This document shows, piece by piece, positions 11,575 through 22,564 of a DNA stretch of 64,000 nucleotides (position 1 is the stretch's first letter; each line of letters begins with the position of its first letter). Where the stretch lies: the NCBI GenBank assembly GCA_025991245.1, contig BQMJ01000005.1, positions 62,001 to 126,000 on the forward strand, given 5' to 3'. The translations under genes were made by a program, and so were the position numbers. The notes under the pieces were generated by a model. It was not told the DNA's origin. It did no database searches and worked only from the letters and a program-made list of their open reading frames with translations. The stretch comes from Galdieria partita. Lineage: Eukaryota; Rhodophyta; Bangiophyceae; Galdieriales; Galdieriaceae.

Positions 11575-12612
11575 ATGAATCGTTCATCTCATCAGCGTCC
11601 TGTTGGTAAGAAACTGCAGGGATCCAAAACGAGTGCTCAAAAGGATCAAAGTAAGCCAGACTTATCCACAATAGAAGGAAGTAGACAGTTTATTTTACAA
11701 CAAGACAAGAAGAAAAGGAAAAAGACTCATGGGATACAGTCGACAGTTGACCCTGCTCCATTACAAACACGAACAGAGGAAGTCACACCAACTAGACAAT
11801 ATCGAGACAGAGCACAAGAAAGACGTGAAAGTACGGAGACAAATCATCACGGTGAAAACGAGACATTAGTTATAGACCAGAGAAGCAGAGAAAGTTTGGA
11901 GTATATACCAAGAGTAAAGGGATTAGATTACTCTCTTTTGAGCAGAAACACCCAACAAACTAACCGTTGTGACACGCAAGGAAATCCAAGTGAGATTCCT
12001 GTACCAAAGCAAGGATTCGAAAATATTTCGGCTGAAGAAGAGTGGCCTTCTCTTGTAGCCCAAATAGCCGTCTCGCAGTTTTGGAAAGAAGAAAGACCAA
12101 CGCCAACTGGCAATCATAGAGTATATAATTTCTATCCAGGAAGAATGTATTATGTTTACGATCTGGTAAAGCAAGGCATGAACGAAAGTGCCCAACCAGT
12201 GGTTGTTCGACAAAGTAAGAAACACATGTCTTCGTCGAGTAGTATTACTTTTGATTGGACTTGTGATATTACCAGCTTGATTTGGGCAAAAGATGCGACA
12301 GATGAGTTGTCGTCTTTCAAGGAGGATTGTTCTTCATATAACAATGGCAACCCTGAAATACATCTAGTTTGGAATTGCAATAGGCCTAGCAAACATGAGA
12401 TATCGTCCACAGTTCGAACTGAGAATGATACTTCCAAATGGAGCTCAGTGCGGCAAGATACCGCAAGTACTGCAGTTATAGACAACGAAGGAACAGAAGA
12501 AAATTTACATCATCTAGTCAACCAACAAGAAAGTGAAGTCGTCGAAGAGGAAGTGGATATTTTTCAAGACATTGATGCGACTCAAGTGAGTTGGAGTTAT
12601 TCTACAACATAA
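11575..12612 (+). CDS. IK: RED/IK spliceosomal protein
   Basis: RED (IK; plant SMU2 partner) is a component of the spliceosomal B complex and works with SMU1 to allow activation. The single exon encodes 345 aa. The RED_N signature is clear. RQYRDRAQERRES is followed by a spacer and then YIPRVKGLDYSLLSR, equivalent to the conserved VKGLDFALL of other REDs. Near residue 185 is FYPGRMYYVYDL with a following VVVRQSKKHM, matching the conserved segment after the repeat region. The Arg-Glu/Arg-Asp dipeptide repeats of animal RED are absent, which shortens the protein. The C-terminus is acidic. The gene is intronless although its own product serves intron removal. Confidence 0.78.
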   Translation: MNRSSHQRPVGKKLQGSKTSAQKDQSKPDLSTIEGSRQFILQQDKKKRKKTHGIQSTVDPAPLQTRTEEVTPTRQYRDRAQERRESTETNHHGENETLVIDQRSRESLEYIPRVKGLDYSLLSRNTQQTNRCDTQGNPSEIPVPKQGFENISAEEEWPSLVAQIAVSQFWKEERPTPTGNHRVYNFYPGRMYYVYDLVKQGMNESAQPVVVRQSKKHMSSSSSITFDWTCDITSLIWAKDATDELSSFKEDCSSYNNGNPEIHLVWNCNRPSKHEISSTVRTENDTSKWSSVRQDTASTAVIDNEGTEENLHHLVNQQESEVVEEEVDIFQDIDATQVSWSYSTT

Positions 12613-12826
12613 CTTCATTAGCTGTTCTCAACTGATCCATTTGGTATTGTAATTTGTGTCTTTCTTTTATCATGCAAAGAAAACTTTTGAAGTATTACAG
12701 TCATTTTTCAGGTTACCTTCACAAATGACTTGGTGAAATGTAAATAACTTGAAACACCATATACATTGAAAATATTTATAGTTACTGTGTATATGTAGTC
12801 AAAAATAGCCTCTGCCCAAGACTGTC

Positions 12827-14210
12827 TTATCGTCGAATGGAAAAGGGAGGAGACAGACCCACAGTTCTTAAAGGATTTCTGGATGAAGGATTGTGAGGTA
12901 GTCCAGAAGGATGATTATTGTTGCTTGGGTAAACACTTGAGTGAACTGTTGTGTCTTGAGGTGTCACGCCAGTACTTTCATCAACCGCATGAATAGAAGT
13001 AAAAGTCCGATCAACTACTTTTGGAGAAGGCACTTTGTTGGAATGTACATAGTCTCCACCTGATGGATGCTCAGTATTTCCTGCCACAGGTTTCTCATTT
13101 GCTGCTTCATGTTCGACACGAACTGCAGTGTGACTTGCGGACGATGATTCAGATTGCTTTAACAGAGTCCAGTCAAAAATATTATCGTTGACAAATCCTT
13201 CTCTTTCAAACAAGCCTCTAAACAAGTTTCTCAAATAACTATAATCGGGTTTTTCATCGAATCTAATTATATTTTGTCAAGACCTAATGAGAGCAGCACC
13301 TTAGAACCACTTACTTCAATGATCGGCAGTATTGAATATATGTTGCAAATTCCCCTGGATATCCTCGACAAAGAACTTCAATAGGAGTATTGTATTTCTT
13401 TTCACTAATCTTTTGGTATTTTTGTTTCTTTGTAGCCGCCTTCAATCCTTGCCAAGGTAAACTTCCTCTCAACAAATACATAAAGACATATCCAAGTGAC
13501 TCCAAATCATCTCTTCTTCCTTGTTCTACTCCCAAGTGAGTATTAATAGAAGCATACCTTGCAGTTCCTGTTAAATTCTTTCCCTCGCGATAAGGAATAT
13601 GAACATGTGTCTTTGGGTCTCTATACTTTTTGGAGAGGCCGAAATCTATGAGATATACGGTATTCGAGTTTCTGCCCAATCCCATCAAAAAGTTATCTGG
13701 CTTAATATCTCGATGAATAAAGCTGCGGGAATGAACATATTCAATACGACACAACATCTGGTCAGCAAGTAATAATATTGTTTTCAACGAAAATCTGCGA
13801 TGACAAAAGTTAAACAAATCCTCCACACTTGGTCCCAACAGCTCCATGGCCATGACGTTATAATCTCCTTCTTGACCATACCACTTTACTTGGGGAATTC
13901 CCAAAACAAGTTGACCCTTTCAATGTTTCAAAAGACAACTTTATAACATAAAAGAAGAACTTACTGTTGGGCTAGAACACAAATATCTATAAATTTTGCT
14001 TTCGTAAAGCAGTTGAGGGTGTCTCGTCTTCACACTTTCCAACTTGATAGCGACTTCTTCTGCAGTATACACGTTGATTCCTATTTTTAAGTGGGTGAAA
14101 AGTATTCGAGGGGGTCAATAATACCAACACTCACCGAGATAGATATCCCCAAAGGAACCGGAACCAATTTTACGTCCAAGTTTCCACTTCCCTCCAACTC
14201 GAAGCTCCAT
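12827..14210 (-). CDS. casein kinase 1 family protein kinase
   Basis: Four exons (14210-14135, 14080-13965, 13916-13315, 13262-12827) give 409 aa. The kinase domain starts at the N-terminus with [16 protein letters not shown], the CK1 form of the glycine loop. The VAIK lysine follows in exon 2. The catalytic loop is [12 protein letters not shown] and the Mg-binding loop [12 protein letters not shown]. The CK1-specific activation segment is [15 protein letters not shown]. The conserved YCRSL(K)[11 protein letters not shown] junction is split by the last intron. The final 100 or so residues are a Ser/Thr/His-rich non-conserved tail, typical of the regulatory tails of CK1 delta/epsilon and plant CKL kinases. 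All catalytic residues are present, so it should be active. Substrates cannot be inferred. Confidence 0.92.
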
Positions 14211-14770
14211 TAAGCCAATACAAACAGCAGTCCGAGGAAACGGGCAAAGGCCCAATATAGAAACAAAGGTCCAAACCGTCTAAAACCACTTTGTCAAGCA
14301 AATATTCAAGTATATAGGTTCGAATTGAGTGACAACAGCCTGCAGCACTACACAGGGTTTTACACAGCAAACAACCGACAAGAAATTCTTTTCAGCAAAA
14401 ACGGGAAAAAGGATGTGCGGAGGGGATATGAAGTAGGATGATTATGGAGAATGGCAGAGAAAAGTCCAAATCAATCATTGGAATATTCAAAGCTTTATCA
14501 AAAAGAAGATAAATCAAATATCTTCTTTATGGATTCAAAACAACGCAATAAGCTATTTCCTTCTCCTTGTTTCAGCTATCTTCTTAATACTGTATAGAAA
14601 TAGGATGTTCATATCAAGTGATTCTAAAGCTTCCTTTGAACTTTCAATATAAGCTAGAAAACGAAATCCCTTTTTGCAATATGTCTCTCTAAGAGGAAGT
14701 CGAAGCTATCTATCCATAACCAAGAAAAGACTCCAAAACAATTTCCATTGAAGCCTTCCTAATCCCAGAC
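14211..14770. other. divergent promoter region between CK1 and NAA30
   Basis: This stretch of about 560 bp lies between two divergently transcribed genes. Both strands have stops in all frames and no good tRNA fold. It is AT-rich with scattered A/T runs. It should hold both promoters and the CK1 5' UTR. I see nothing else. Confidence 0.6.
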
Positions 14771-15578
14771 ATGTCGGATGAGGTTTCCAAAGAACGCTCA
14801 GAGAACGTGTTCTATAGAAGGTAAGCAAGCGTATTGTTCAATGTATACTTATCAACTTCAAACAGTTATCAAGGTGAAGAAGACTTACCTGATATCCGAG
14901 CTCTTATAGTATGTCGTTTCGTTGACCAACTCGCTTCCATATGAGAGACGCTTTTGTTTAGGACAAGGACCTATCCGAACCTTATTCGATATTTACTTAT
15001 AGATACTTTTTGAATCAGTGGCCGGAACTATGTCTACTTGTAAGCAGACCCTCTAAGTAGTCAACTGCAACTCAACTTGCTGGAATAAGGGATTCTTTCA
15101 AAAAGAATGCATAGGGTGCATAGTTTGTAAAATGGTAAGTCACTTTTGCTATATCCTGTTTGCTGGAATATTTAATCTCACCGATTTGCCTTATGGAGGA
15201 ACCAAATAAGAGGAATATTCTTCGAGGATATATTGCAATGTTGGCAGTCCGTCAAGACTTTCGAAGACAAGGTAACTGTTTTGCCTGATAAAAGGAAAGC
15301 GACCACTGAGGCACGCAGGAATCGGCATGGAACTTGTGAAGAGAGTTATTGAAAGAATGAAAACAAGCGATTGTCAGGAAGTAGTCTTGGAAACAGAAAT
15401 CACTAACAAAGCTGCTTTGTGTCTATATCGAAAGCTGGGATTCATTCGTGACAAGTTATTGGTGAGTCTACACTTTGATCAATTTTCGAGATTGATAAGA
15501 GCACAGGAACGTTATTATCTTAATGGAAACGATGCTTTTCGTCTAAAACTTCGTTTACGTTCCATGTTCAACTCTTAA
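14771..15578 (+). CDS. NAA30: N-alpha-acetyltransferase 30, NatC catalytic subunit
   Basis: NAA30 (yeast Mak3) acetylates N-termini beginning Met-Leu/Ile/Phe/Trp on nascent chains at the ribosome. Seven tiny exons are needed: 14771-14820, 14866-14908, 14962-15039, 15090-15134, 15199-15271, 15319-15461 and 15507-15578. They sum to 504 nt (167 aa). The joined protein carries [38 protein letters not shown] and [19 protein letters not shown]. The last is the acetyl-CoA-binding RxxGxG loop, split exactly by an intron. [22 protein letters not shown] and the family's closing [15 protein letters not shown] follow. Every conserved NAA30 block is present in order, which validates the exon model. This gene is far more intron-dense than its neighbours. 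Confidence 0.88.
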
Positions 15579-15687
15579 GTTGACCTGTTCTTAATCTGCT
15601 CCATAGAATACAGCGGTACCACCCTACGATAACTATTCTCATTCATCCTTGTGGGTCAAAGTAGGTTTATTTTTAGACTTTAAGAGT

Positions 15688-16523
15688 TCAAGGGCCTTGA
15701 TCGAACAAGTCTTCCAGTTTCTTCTTCATTTCTTCCAACTACAAAAGAATATTTTTGACTCTATCGTGTTTCAAACCCAAACCTACTTACCTTATCGTCC
15801 GAAATCTGTCTTCTCTCTTCTTCTGGTGAAGTTGCGCCTCTTTCCTCTATTCTTCGCCACTTTTCAACTTCTGCCGAGTCACTTTGTGGAGGTGATAATA
15901 GCGCTCCCTTTGGAACGAATCCCAAGCGCAACCCACTATTTTTACAAAAGTCGGCTACTTCTTCAAATTTTATCAACTATGACATAGTCAGAACTGTAAA
16001 AAATAAAAGAGAGTTTTCTTACTTCTGGAACTGGCTTCGGAAAGTCCTGGGCCTCTAACAAGGCAGCATAGATTTTAGCTTCGTCTTGTTCTTGAAAAGC
16101 CAATACAACGTCAACACCACTTATTTTTAAACTGTATATTCCTTGATTGTTTGTACTTGGGTTAAATATCAATACCCAAATATTTGCAGGAGGCCTTCCA
16201 GCCATGGGAATGGCATCAGGAGGGAACTGACCCTTATTCTGTCCAGAAGAAACTTCCTTCATTCTCTTCTTAAGTATATCCCAATCCAGTTTAGGCTTCT
16301 CCGAGTTTTCTCCATCTTGTGAAGAATCTTCTTCTTCTGGTTCTCTTTTCTCGCTTCCACGACAACAACTTGTCTGAAACGGTGACTGAAACTGCGTGAT
16401 AGGTCTTGTTCTCTTAGACAACGGTACTAGAGTAGTGCATCTTTTGCACACTTGCCTTGTAGACTCGGGTATGAAACGAAAGTAATACGAACCAAAAGTC
16501 ACAAACGTTAATGACATATCCAA
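15688..16523 (-). CDS. plastid-type DUF3110 protein
   Basis: Three exons (16523-16023, 15976-15791, 15738-15688) give 245 aa. The core [20 protein letters not shown] followed by [26 protein letters not shown] matches DUF3110, a small domain found in cyanobacteria and in plastid-targeted proteins of plants and algae. After the second intron junction it continues with [25 protein letters not shown] and a charged helical tail ([12 protein letters not shown]). The N-terminal 50 residues are Arg/Ser/Thr-rich with few acids, consistent with a transit peptide. A Pro/Glu-rich acidic linker follows. Molecular function is unknown; cyanobacterial descent is inferred from domain distribution. The start codon lies only 18 bp from the divergent ABCG start. 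Confidence 0.78.
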
Positions 16524-16541
16524 AACAACAAAAGAAATTCA

Positions 16542-18934
16542 ATGAGGGATACACAGTGGATGACTCCCATGGCGAACTTTGACCCTTTTTCAGACCAACT
16601 TGTCGTAGAAGATGGACAAATAGATTATTCCTTCGATCCTTTTGCAGCGACAGATATCGAATTTCGTGATAAAGAAAAAGAGCTGTCTTTGATGAAGTTG
16701 CATCGACCGAGAGTTTCTCTCAAATTTGAAGAGTTGTCTGTGGTTGCAGTTCAAAGAAAGGGCTTCTTGTGGAAACAACAAAAACAACAAAAACAAATAC
16801 TGAAAAATATTTCTGGAGTAGTCTATTCTGGACAATTGCTTGCTATTATGGGGCCATCTGGCTCAGGAAAGACCACCTTGCTCAACTTGCTTGCTGGTAG
16901 GTTGTCGGCTTCCAGCAACTTGAGTGGCAGCGGAAGCATTACTATAAATGGGAAGAAAAGGGACCCGGGTTCTTTCAAAAAGGTATGTCCATTGTTCTAT
17001 GTAAGGAAAATATACTCATTCGAGCCATAGTTGAGTGCTTATGTTATGCAGGATGATCATATGTTTGCAGACCTGACGGTAGAAGAGCAGATATCAATAT
17101 CTGCACATTTGCGTCTACCAAATAAAGTTTCAAAAGCTGAAAAGAAACGTAGAGTTGAAGCAGTTATTTCTGAGTTGGGTCTCTCTGGAGTAAAGAAATC
17201 TTTCATTGGTTCGGAAACTAAACGAGGCGTAAGTGGGGGAGAGAGAAAACGTGTGAGTATCGGTACAGAGCTAGTAACAGATCCTTCATTATTATTCTTG
17301 GACGGTGAGTTTCCAAATGGCTTTCAATAGCTTTTATTGAAACCCGAGATAGAACCAACCTCAGGTTTGGATGCTTTCAATGCGCAGAATGTTGTTCAGA
17401 CGCTAGTTCGTCTCGCCAGGAACGGTCGTGCAGTTGTGATGACAGTGCATCAACCGAGGAGCAATATATTTAGTCTATTCGATATGCTTTTATTGCTTTC
17501 TGAAGGTCAAATTATTTATTTTGGTTCAGCAAAAGATGCATTGCCATATTTCTCGCAATTAGGATATGAGTAAGTTTCATTCTTGAAGGAGATTGATAAT
17601 GTGATTCTTTTTAGATGTCCTGAACATTTTAATCCCGCAGATTATTTTCTGGACCTGATATCGATAGACTTACGATCACCTCAACTTGAACGCAACTCTC
17701 GAGGTCGAGTTTTATATCTTCACCGTGCATACAATGAAACTTTATTCTCGAAAGGAGGTAACATGATAACACAAAGTATGTTGGTTTTATGTCTCTTTTG
17801 AAACTGTTTTTCATTCAGTGTCAAATATTAGATGAAGTTTCGCCAAAGATTGAGGAGGAACCAAATCAAGAGACTGACGTTACAGATATACATAAGTATG
17901 CTTATCCTTATTGGAAGGAATTCTTTCTATTGTGCAATCGCGCTTCGAAATTACTAGTTCGAGAACAAGGTGTCTCAGTTATTCGTGCTGCTCAAACAAT
18001 GGTAAGTATGTTCAAGTTGTACAAGTTTTAATATGGTATCTTTGGTAGATATTTGCTATATTATTGGGTCTTATTTGGTTGAACAAAGGACGAAATGTCT
18101 CTTCAACGAACTATATAGACATTGAAGGCATCCTCTTTTTTATTCTTATCAACCAAAGTTTCATAAGTATATTTGGAACTATATTCACATTTCCACTTGA
18201 ACGCTCTATCGTTCTAAGAGAGCGTGCTAGTGGAACATATCGAGTCTCTGCGTATTATCTGTCCAAAACTTTAGTAGAAATACCACGTTCCATACTATTT
18301 TCATTGTTTTTTTGTGTAGTAGTAAGTAAGAACTTTTTATGAATCGCCGCTGCTGAATTTTGAAAGTTATATTGGATGGTCGGCCTTAGAGATTCAGCAC
18401 GTTCGTTCTTTCTGTTTCTGGTGGTCATTTTTCTCACTTCATTGACTGCAGAAGGCATTGCACTTACTGTTTCCGTAGGTGTAGCAACTTTATATTGGAT
18501 TGTTTTCAATGAGTTTCTTAGGCTGGGGCACCGACTCCTCAAATTGCTTCAGCCATTATACCACTTTTTCTAGTTGTGTCGATATTATTTGGTGGTTTCT
18601 TTTTATCTAATTCACAAATTCCAAATTATTTCGTTTGGTTGAAATATATGTCGTTTGTGAAATATTCATTTGGAGCCTTGATGCATATTCAATTTGATGA
18701 TTTTCAGTTTCAGATTCTAGTTTCCGATTGTGTTGTATGTGATGGCAATCAAGTGCTTTCCACTTCCGGAACAACGGACTTTTCATTGGGAGGAAATATT
18801 GGAGTAAGGCAGTCCTTTTACTAACTTTAAATTATTAATAAGTTTAGTTGCTTGTTACAATAATGATGATCTTTCGCGTATCAGCTTATCTGGTGTTGCG
18901 AATAAGAGGTCCAAAATATGATAAAAATCTTTGA
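16542..18934 (+). CDS. ABCG (WHITE-type) half-transporter
   Basis: Nine exons: 16542-16982, 17031-17304, 17353-17569, 17615-17775, 17832-18001, 18049-18321, 18367-18474, 18522-18803 and 18848-18934. They give 670 aa; the 17775/17832 junction is the least certain. The nucleotide-binding domain comes first, as in all ABCG proteins. It has Walker A (GPSGSGKTT), the Q-loop (YVMQDDHMF), the signature [14 protein letters not shown], Walker B (LLFLDEPTSGLD, split by an intron) and the H-loop (VMTVHQP). The six-helix membrane domain follows, with [20 protein letters not shown] and the re-entrant [11 protein letters not shown] and FGGFFLSN motifs. As a half-transporter it must dimerise. Substrates in this family are lipids, sterols, hormones or xenobiotics and cannot be predicted here. 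Confidence 0.9.
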
Positions 18935-19133
18935 TAGAAGATTGCTTGTCACAATTCAACATCGCTGATTAGTTAAGATGGGATGAGAATAATGTCATTC
19001 AAGTTATGAGTCAAACGACTTGATTGGAATAGGTTGTTTGTACACGAATAAATGGGAGATGTGTTACTTTATCCATTGTTGTTAGTCTTATGTTCCTGTA
19101 TAAGAACAAACACAAAGTTGCTTGCTGTATCCA

Positions 19134-21008
19134 ATGCTTTATAGCTACTTGAATTTTGTTATGAAATATTCCAATTTCCAGTTTATTGAAGTAACTTGTG
19201 AATCAAATGAGCGCAAAAGTGGTCGGTTGAACATCACTACTTTGTCAAGAAGAGCATTTGTTTGCCCCACCATGACTGCGTTGTTGGGTCACTTGGGGTT
19301 CTGTCCTATCTGTCATGCATATACTTCAAGGTTCTCTTATAACTGTCTCGTTGATAAAGAATTAAGACGAGTCTGGAAGATTCCTAAACAAAATGGTAAA
19401 GGGAGCTATTATGGAAAATCCTTATTTGGAAAGAAGCATTCGTGCTGCTTTTTGAGAACATGCTACTACAGTCTTGATACTTATCTCCATAGAAGTAAAA
19501 GTATACAGTTTTACGCAGTGAAATCTTGTTTGCCAACTAATCACCATAATAATTCTTCAGAAGACAGGCGAACAACTTTTGTTGACTTTAAAGAAAACAA
19601 GATACAAGTTGATGAAGACCACAACTCTAAGCCTTACGACCAACTAGAAGGAGATGAGTTTATTCAACAAGACGATGAATACAATTTATGGGAAGCAACA
19701 GCTGTCGGAGAGAGATATGCTACCTTGGAACAATGTGACTATCTTATATCTCAAAGGCTTGTGGAATATATGGACACAAGAGAGACCGAAGCACAAAGAG
19801 AACCTGAGCATCCTATAGATGAAGATGCTATTTTAGACTGGTGGGTTGCTGCAGTGGACTCCAAAAAGTTCAAGGAAATACAAAACTTGTATGGCAATTT
19901 TGGTATTTTCTTCCTTGAGAATTTTCCCGACTTTGCTGAAAACAAACTGTTTGAAGGAATACTGACTCCAAAGGAAAAAGCAATATTTAAAGCAAGGAAA
20001 TTGTATTCTAGTATTGGAGTTCCGGCTGTCGCAGACTCTTTATTGTTCATCATTGAACCTGGAAGTTCTCATTCACAGGGTTATCAGTTTGAGCAGTTAG
20101 ATAGTAATGTTGACCGTTTGTTGGAGACTCTTCGAACTACTTCGAAGCCCAATAGAATCACGACCTTTTATTCTTATGTTGCCTATTTTGATGGCGAAAG
20201 AGAACTTGTGGAGGAAGGCATTTGTGAAGTAGACATATTCTTTGCACACAGCTCTCAGGCGTCGATTGCGGTTTCGACAGCTTTCGACAATCTTATGTTA
20301 CGTTTGAGAACAGAGCTTCATCTTCCAGCTTATCGTCCGGATGATGAGTTGGATGATGGTCAGAACAACGAAACGAAAGATGCTTCTTTATTGACCAAAT
20401 CAATGTACAAACCACAAAATTTGCCTGGAGCTGTTTTGTTAGCAGATAGACTATTACATGAGGCAGATTTACTTCAAGGTAGTCTGATTAAAGTTACTTC
20501 TTTTCTCAATCATCAAGTGGATGTTGCGTTGATGGAGTCTTGTGGAAAGGATGTAGCAAGTTTGCTAAGAAATACAAATCCTACCAAAGTTCTAACCATA
20601 GAAACCAGTGGTCTCTTACCTGCAATTACAGTAGCTAGAGAATTGAGTCTTTTGATGGTTTATGCCCGACATGGAAAGTCAATTACCATGAGTGATTGCA
20701 TTCATACTTTCTATCGGAGTCAAACCAAGGGCGAGCTTTATGAATTAGTAATATCCAGAGAATATTTGGGAGAGAATGATCGGGTAGTTATCATAGATGA
20801 CTTTTTAGCTGGAGGTTCAACACTAGATGCATTAATACGCTTAGCAAAGATGGCTGGAGCCGAGGTTTGTGGTATTGGAGTTTTGATTGAAAGAACAGAC
20901 ATGGGAGGAAGAGCGTTTCTATCGGGTTATAATATTCCAATATTTTCGTTGGTTCGGATCTTTGTCTCTTCCGAAGGCTTAAAAGTAGAAAATATCGAAA
21001 AATTCTAA
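19134..21008 (+). CDS. xanthine phosphoribosyltransferase-like protein with long N-terminal extension
   Basis: This is a single ORF of 624 aa from the first ATG; in-frame ATGs downstream (such as 19272) are alternatives. The C-terminal 195 residues look like a bacterial-type Xpt enzyme, which converts xanthine and PRPP to XMP. LADRLLHEADLLQGSLIKV and SFLNHQVDVALM are followed by KVLTIETSGLLPAI, VYARHGKSITM, the PRPP loop VVIIDDFLAGGST and AGAEVCGIGVLIE. These blocks align along the whole bacterial protein. The N-terminal 430 residues are unrecognised, with a Cys/Arg-rich start that may be an organelle presequence. An acidic region containing AILDWWVAAVDSKKF follows, and then a more regular alpha/beta-like part. 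Bacterial Xpt is normally a stand-alone protein of about 190 aa, so the fusion is unusual. Confidence 0.75.
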   Translation: MLYSYLNFVMKYSNFQFIEVTCESNERKSGRLNITTLSRRAFVCPTMTALLGHLGFCPICHAYTSRFSYNCLVDKELRRVWKIPKQNGKGSYYGKSLFGKKHSCCFLRTCYYSLDTYLHRSKSIQFYAVKSCLPTNHHNNSSEDRRTTFVDFKENKIQVDEDHNSKPYDQLEGDEFIQQDDEYNLWEATAVGERYATLEQCDYLISQRLVEYMDTRETEAQREPEHPIDEDAILDWWVAAVDSKKFKEIQNLYGNFGIFFLENFPDFAENKLFEGILTPKEKAIFKARKLYSSIGVPAVADSLLFIIEPGSSHSQGYQFEQLDSNVDRLLETLRTTSKPNRITTFYSYVAYFDGERELVEEGICEVDIFFAHSSQASIAVSTAFDNLMLRLRTELHLPAYRPDDELDDGQNNETKDASLLTKSMYKPQNLPGAVLLADRLLHEADLLQGSLIKVTSFLNHQVDVALMESCGKDVASLLRNTNPTKVLTIETSGLLPAITVARELSLLMVYARHGKSITMSDCIHTFYRSQTKGELYELVISREYLGENDRVVIIDDFLAGGSTLDALIRLAKMAGAEVCGIGVLIERTDMGGRAFLSGYNIPIFSLVRIFVSSEGLKVENIEKF

Positions 21009-21058
21009 TGTTGCCATTATCTTTAGTTATGTGAAGTTGGATCTTTTGGTTGGTAGTT

Positions 21059-22448
21059 ATGTCGAAACACCATAATATCTACAAGTTGTATAAATGGCAC
21101 TCGTTAGTAGACTCGGTTTATTGTTCTATTGTTACCAAGTTGAGCTCAGAACAGTTCTTTAACAAGGGCTGGGGTGATAGAGTTAGCTTTGAGAAGCAAC
21201 ATAGTTTGTTTGTTGAAAAGTTGAAACAGTGGAAGGAAGCCCGAAACTTTGGAAAACCTTTGCAAGGCCCTAGCATTGCTGAAAACCAGTTGCAGTGGAC
21301 TTATGATAGTGCCTCATCATATTCAAGCTCATCCCCATCTTATATCTTAACTAGATTCAACAAAAAGCAGCCTTGGCTATGGAACAGAGTGGCAGAAGTG
21401 TGGAAACTTCGTCTACGAGAAGCTTGCTTTCTCAGTCCAGCAACAGAAGGCTTAATTGAAACTGGCTCTTTGGTAAGATGTACAAAGACAAGCCCAACCC
21501 ATCCTCAATACTTAGTGTTCCTTGTAGTCAAGTTTTCCTGGGGAGACAAGGATGGCGCGATTTCTGGTTGTAGAACCTCTACATAGTTCTACTTCCACCT
21601 TGGTCATTCATCTTGCTGCCACTGGTGACCACGGTTATAACCGACGGTTATTTTGCTTTGCTTTGCCTTTAGCAAGTAGTGGTATATCCTCTGTGATACT
21701 AGAAAATCCTTACTATGGAAGCAGAAAACCTGCTCATCAAGTTGGTTCCAAGTTGGCTTATGTGCAAGATTTGTTACTTCTTGGTTTTGCAACTATTTTG
21801 GAATGTATATCTATTGCCAAGTATTTCTCGGAAGGTTTCGGTTATAGACGTATTTGTTTCACGGGACTATCACAAGGTGGCCTACATGCTGCTATGGCTG
21901 CCTCTTTATATCCTTTGCCAGTTGCAACAGTAGCAGCATTTTCACCTCATTCAGCGGTTCCAGTATTTACGGATGGTGTGTTGAGACAGTCTTGTTCCTG
22001 GAACCAGTTAGCGGCAACTATGAATGAAGCGCTTGTTACTGAAAGTTTATGTACCATCCAACATACAGAAGGAGATAGTCACCAAATTAGGGAATATTAT
22101 GACCAAGCTTCATCGCAAGTTGGGCAATATGTTGATAGAAAAGAACAAACAGTGCTATCTCTGTTAAGCAACGCCTTGGCATTAAGTGACATTCGCCATT
22201 TTCCACAACCAGCAAACCCCAGGGCTGCGGTACTTTTAGCAGGAGAGAATGACAAGTAAGTTCCTGCAGTCTTGTTATGAAAAGAACTTATTCTGTGAAG
22301 ATATGTTCCAAAAGATTGCGTTGACATGTTTTCCAGGGCTTGGCCTCAAATGGAGATTCGTTGGATTCCAAGTGGTCACGTAACAGGCTTTCTTTTTTAT
22401 CGCCAACATATATTTCAAGCAATATTAGATAGTTTGGCTCGAGTCTAA
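21059..22448 (+). CDS. ABHD18: ABHD18-like alpha/beta hydrolase
   Basis: Three exons (21059-21472, 21528-22255, 22337-22448; introns of 55 and 81 bp) give 417 aa. The family features (DUF2048/ABHD18) are visible in order. FFNKGWG is near the N-terminus and LVIHLAATGDHGYNRR forms the oxyanion region. SVILENPYYGSRKP follows, then the nucleophile elbow FTGLSQGGLHAAMA. FSPHSAVPVFTDGVL comes next, and after the last intron IRWIPSGHVTGFLF with the catalytic His. The Ser and His are evident; the acid is probably the Asp/Glu in LLAGENDK. There is no clear signal peptide. Physiological substrate is unknown for the family, although human ABHD18 has been linked to mitochondrial lipid (cardiolipin) metabolism. 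Confidence 0.85.
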
Positions 22449-22564
22449 TAATAAATTTCTATTTATAAAATGAACACAGATAATCACTGTCTTCACTATA
22501 GGAAATATGAATCATATCTCTGAAGAAATGTCAAAGCCACTGGAACAATGCCTATATACATTGT

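Noticed and set aside
14300-14345. GGTTCGAAT-like string resembling a tRNA T-arm
   Set aside because: No matching acceptor, D or anticodon stems could be folded around it on either strand.
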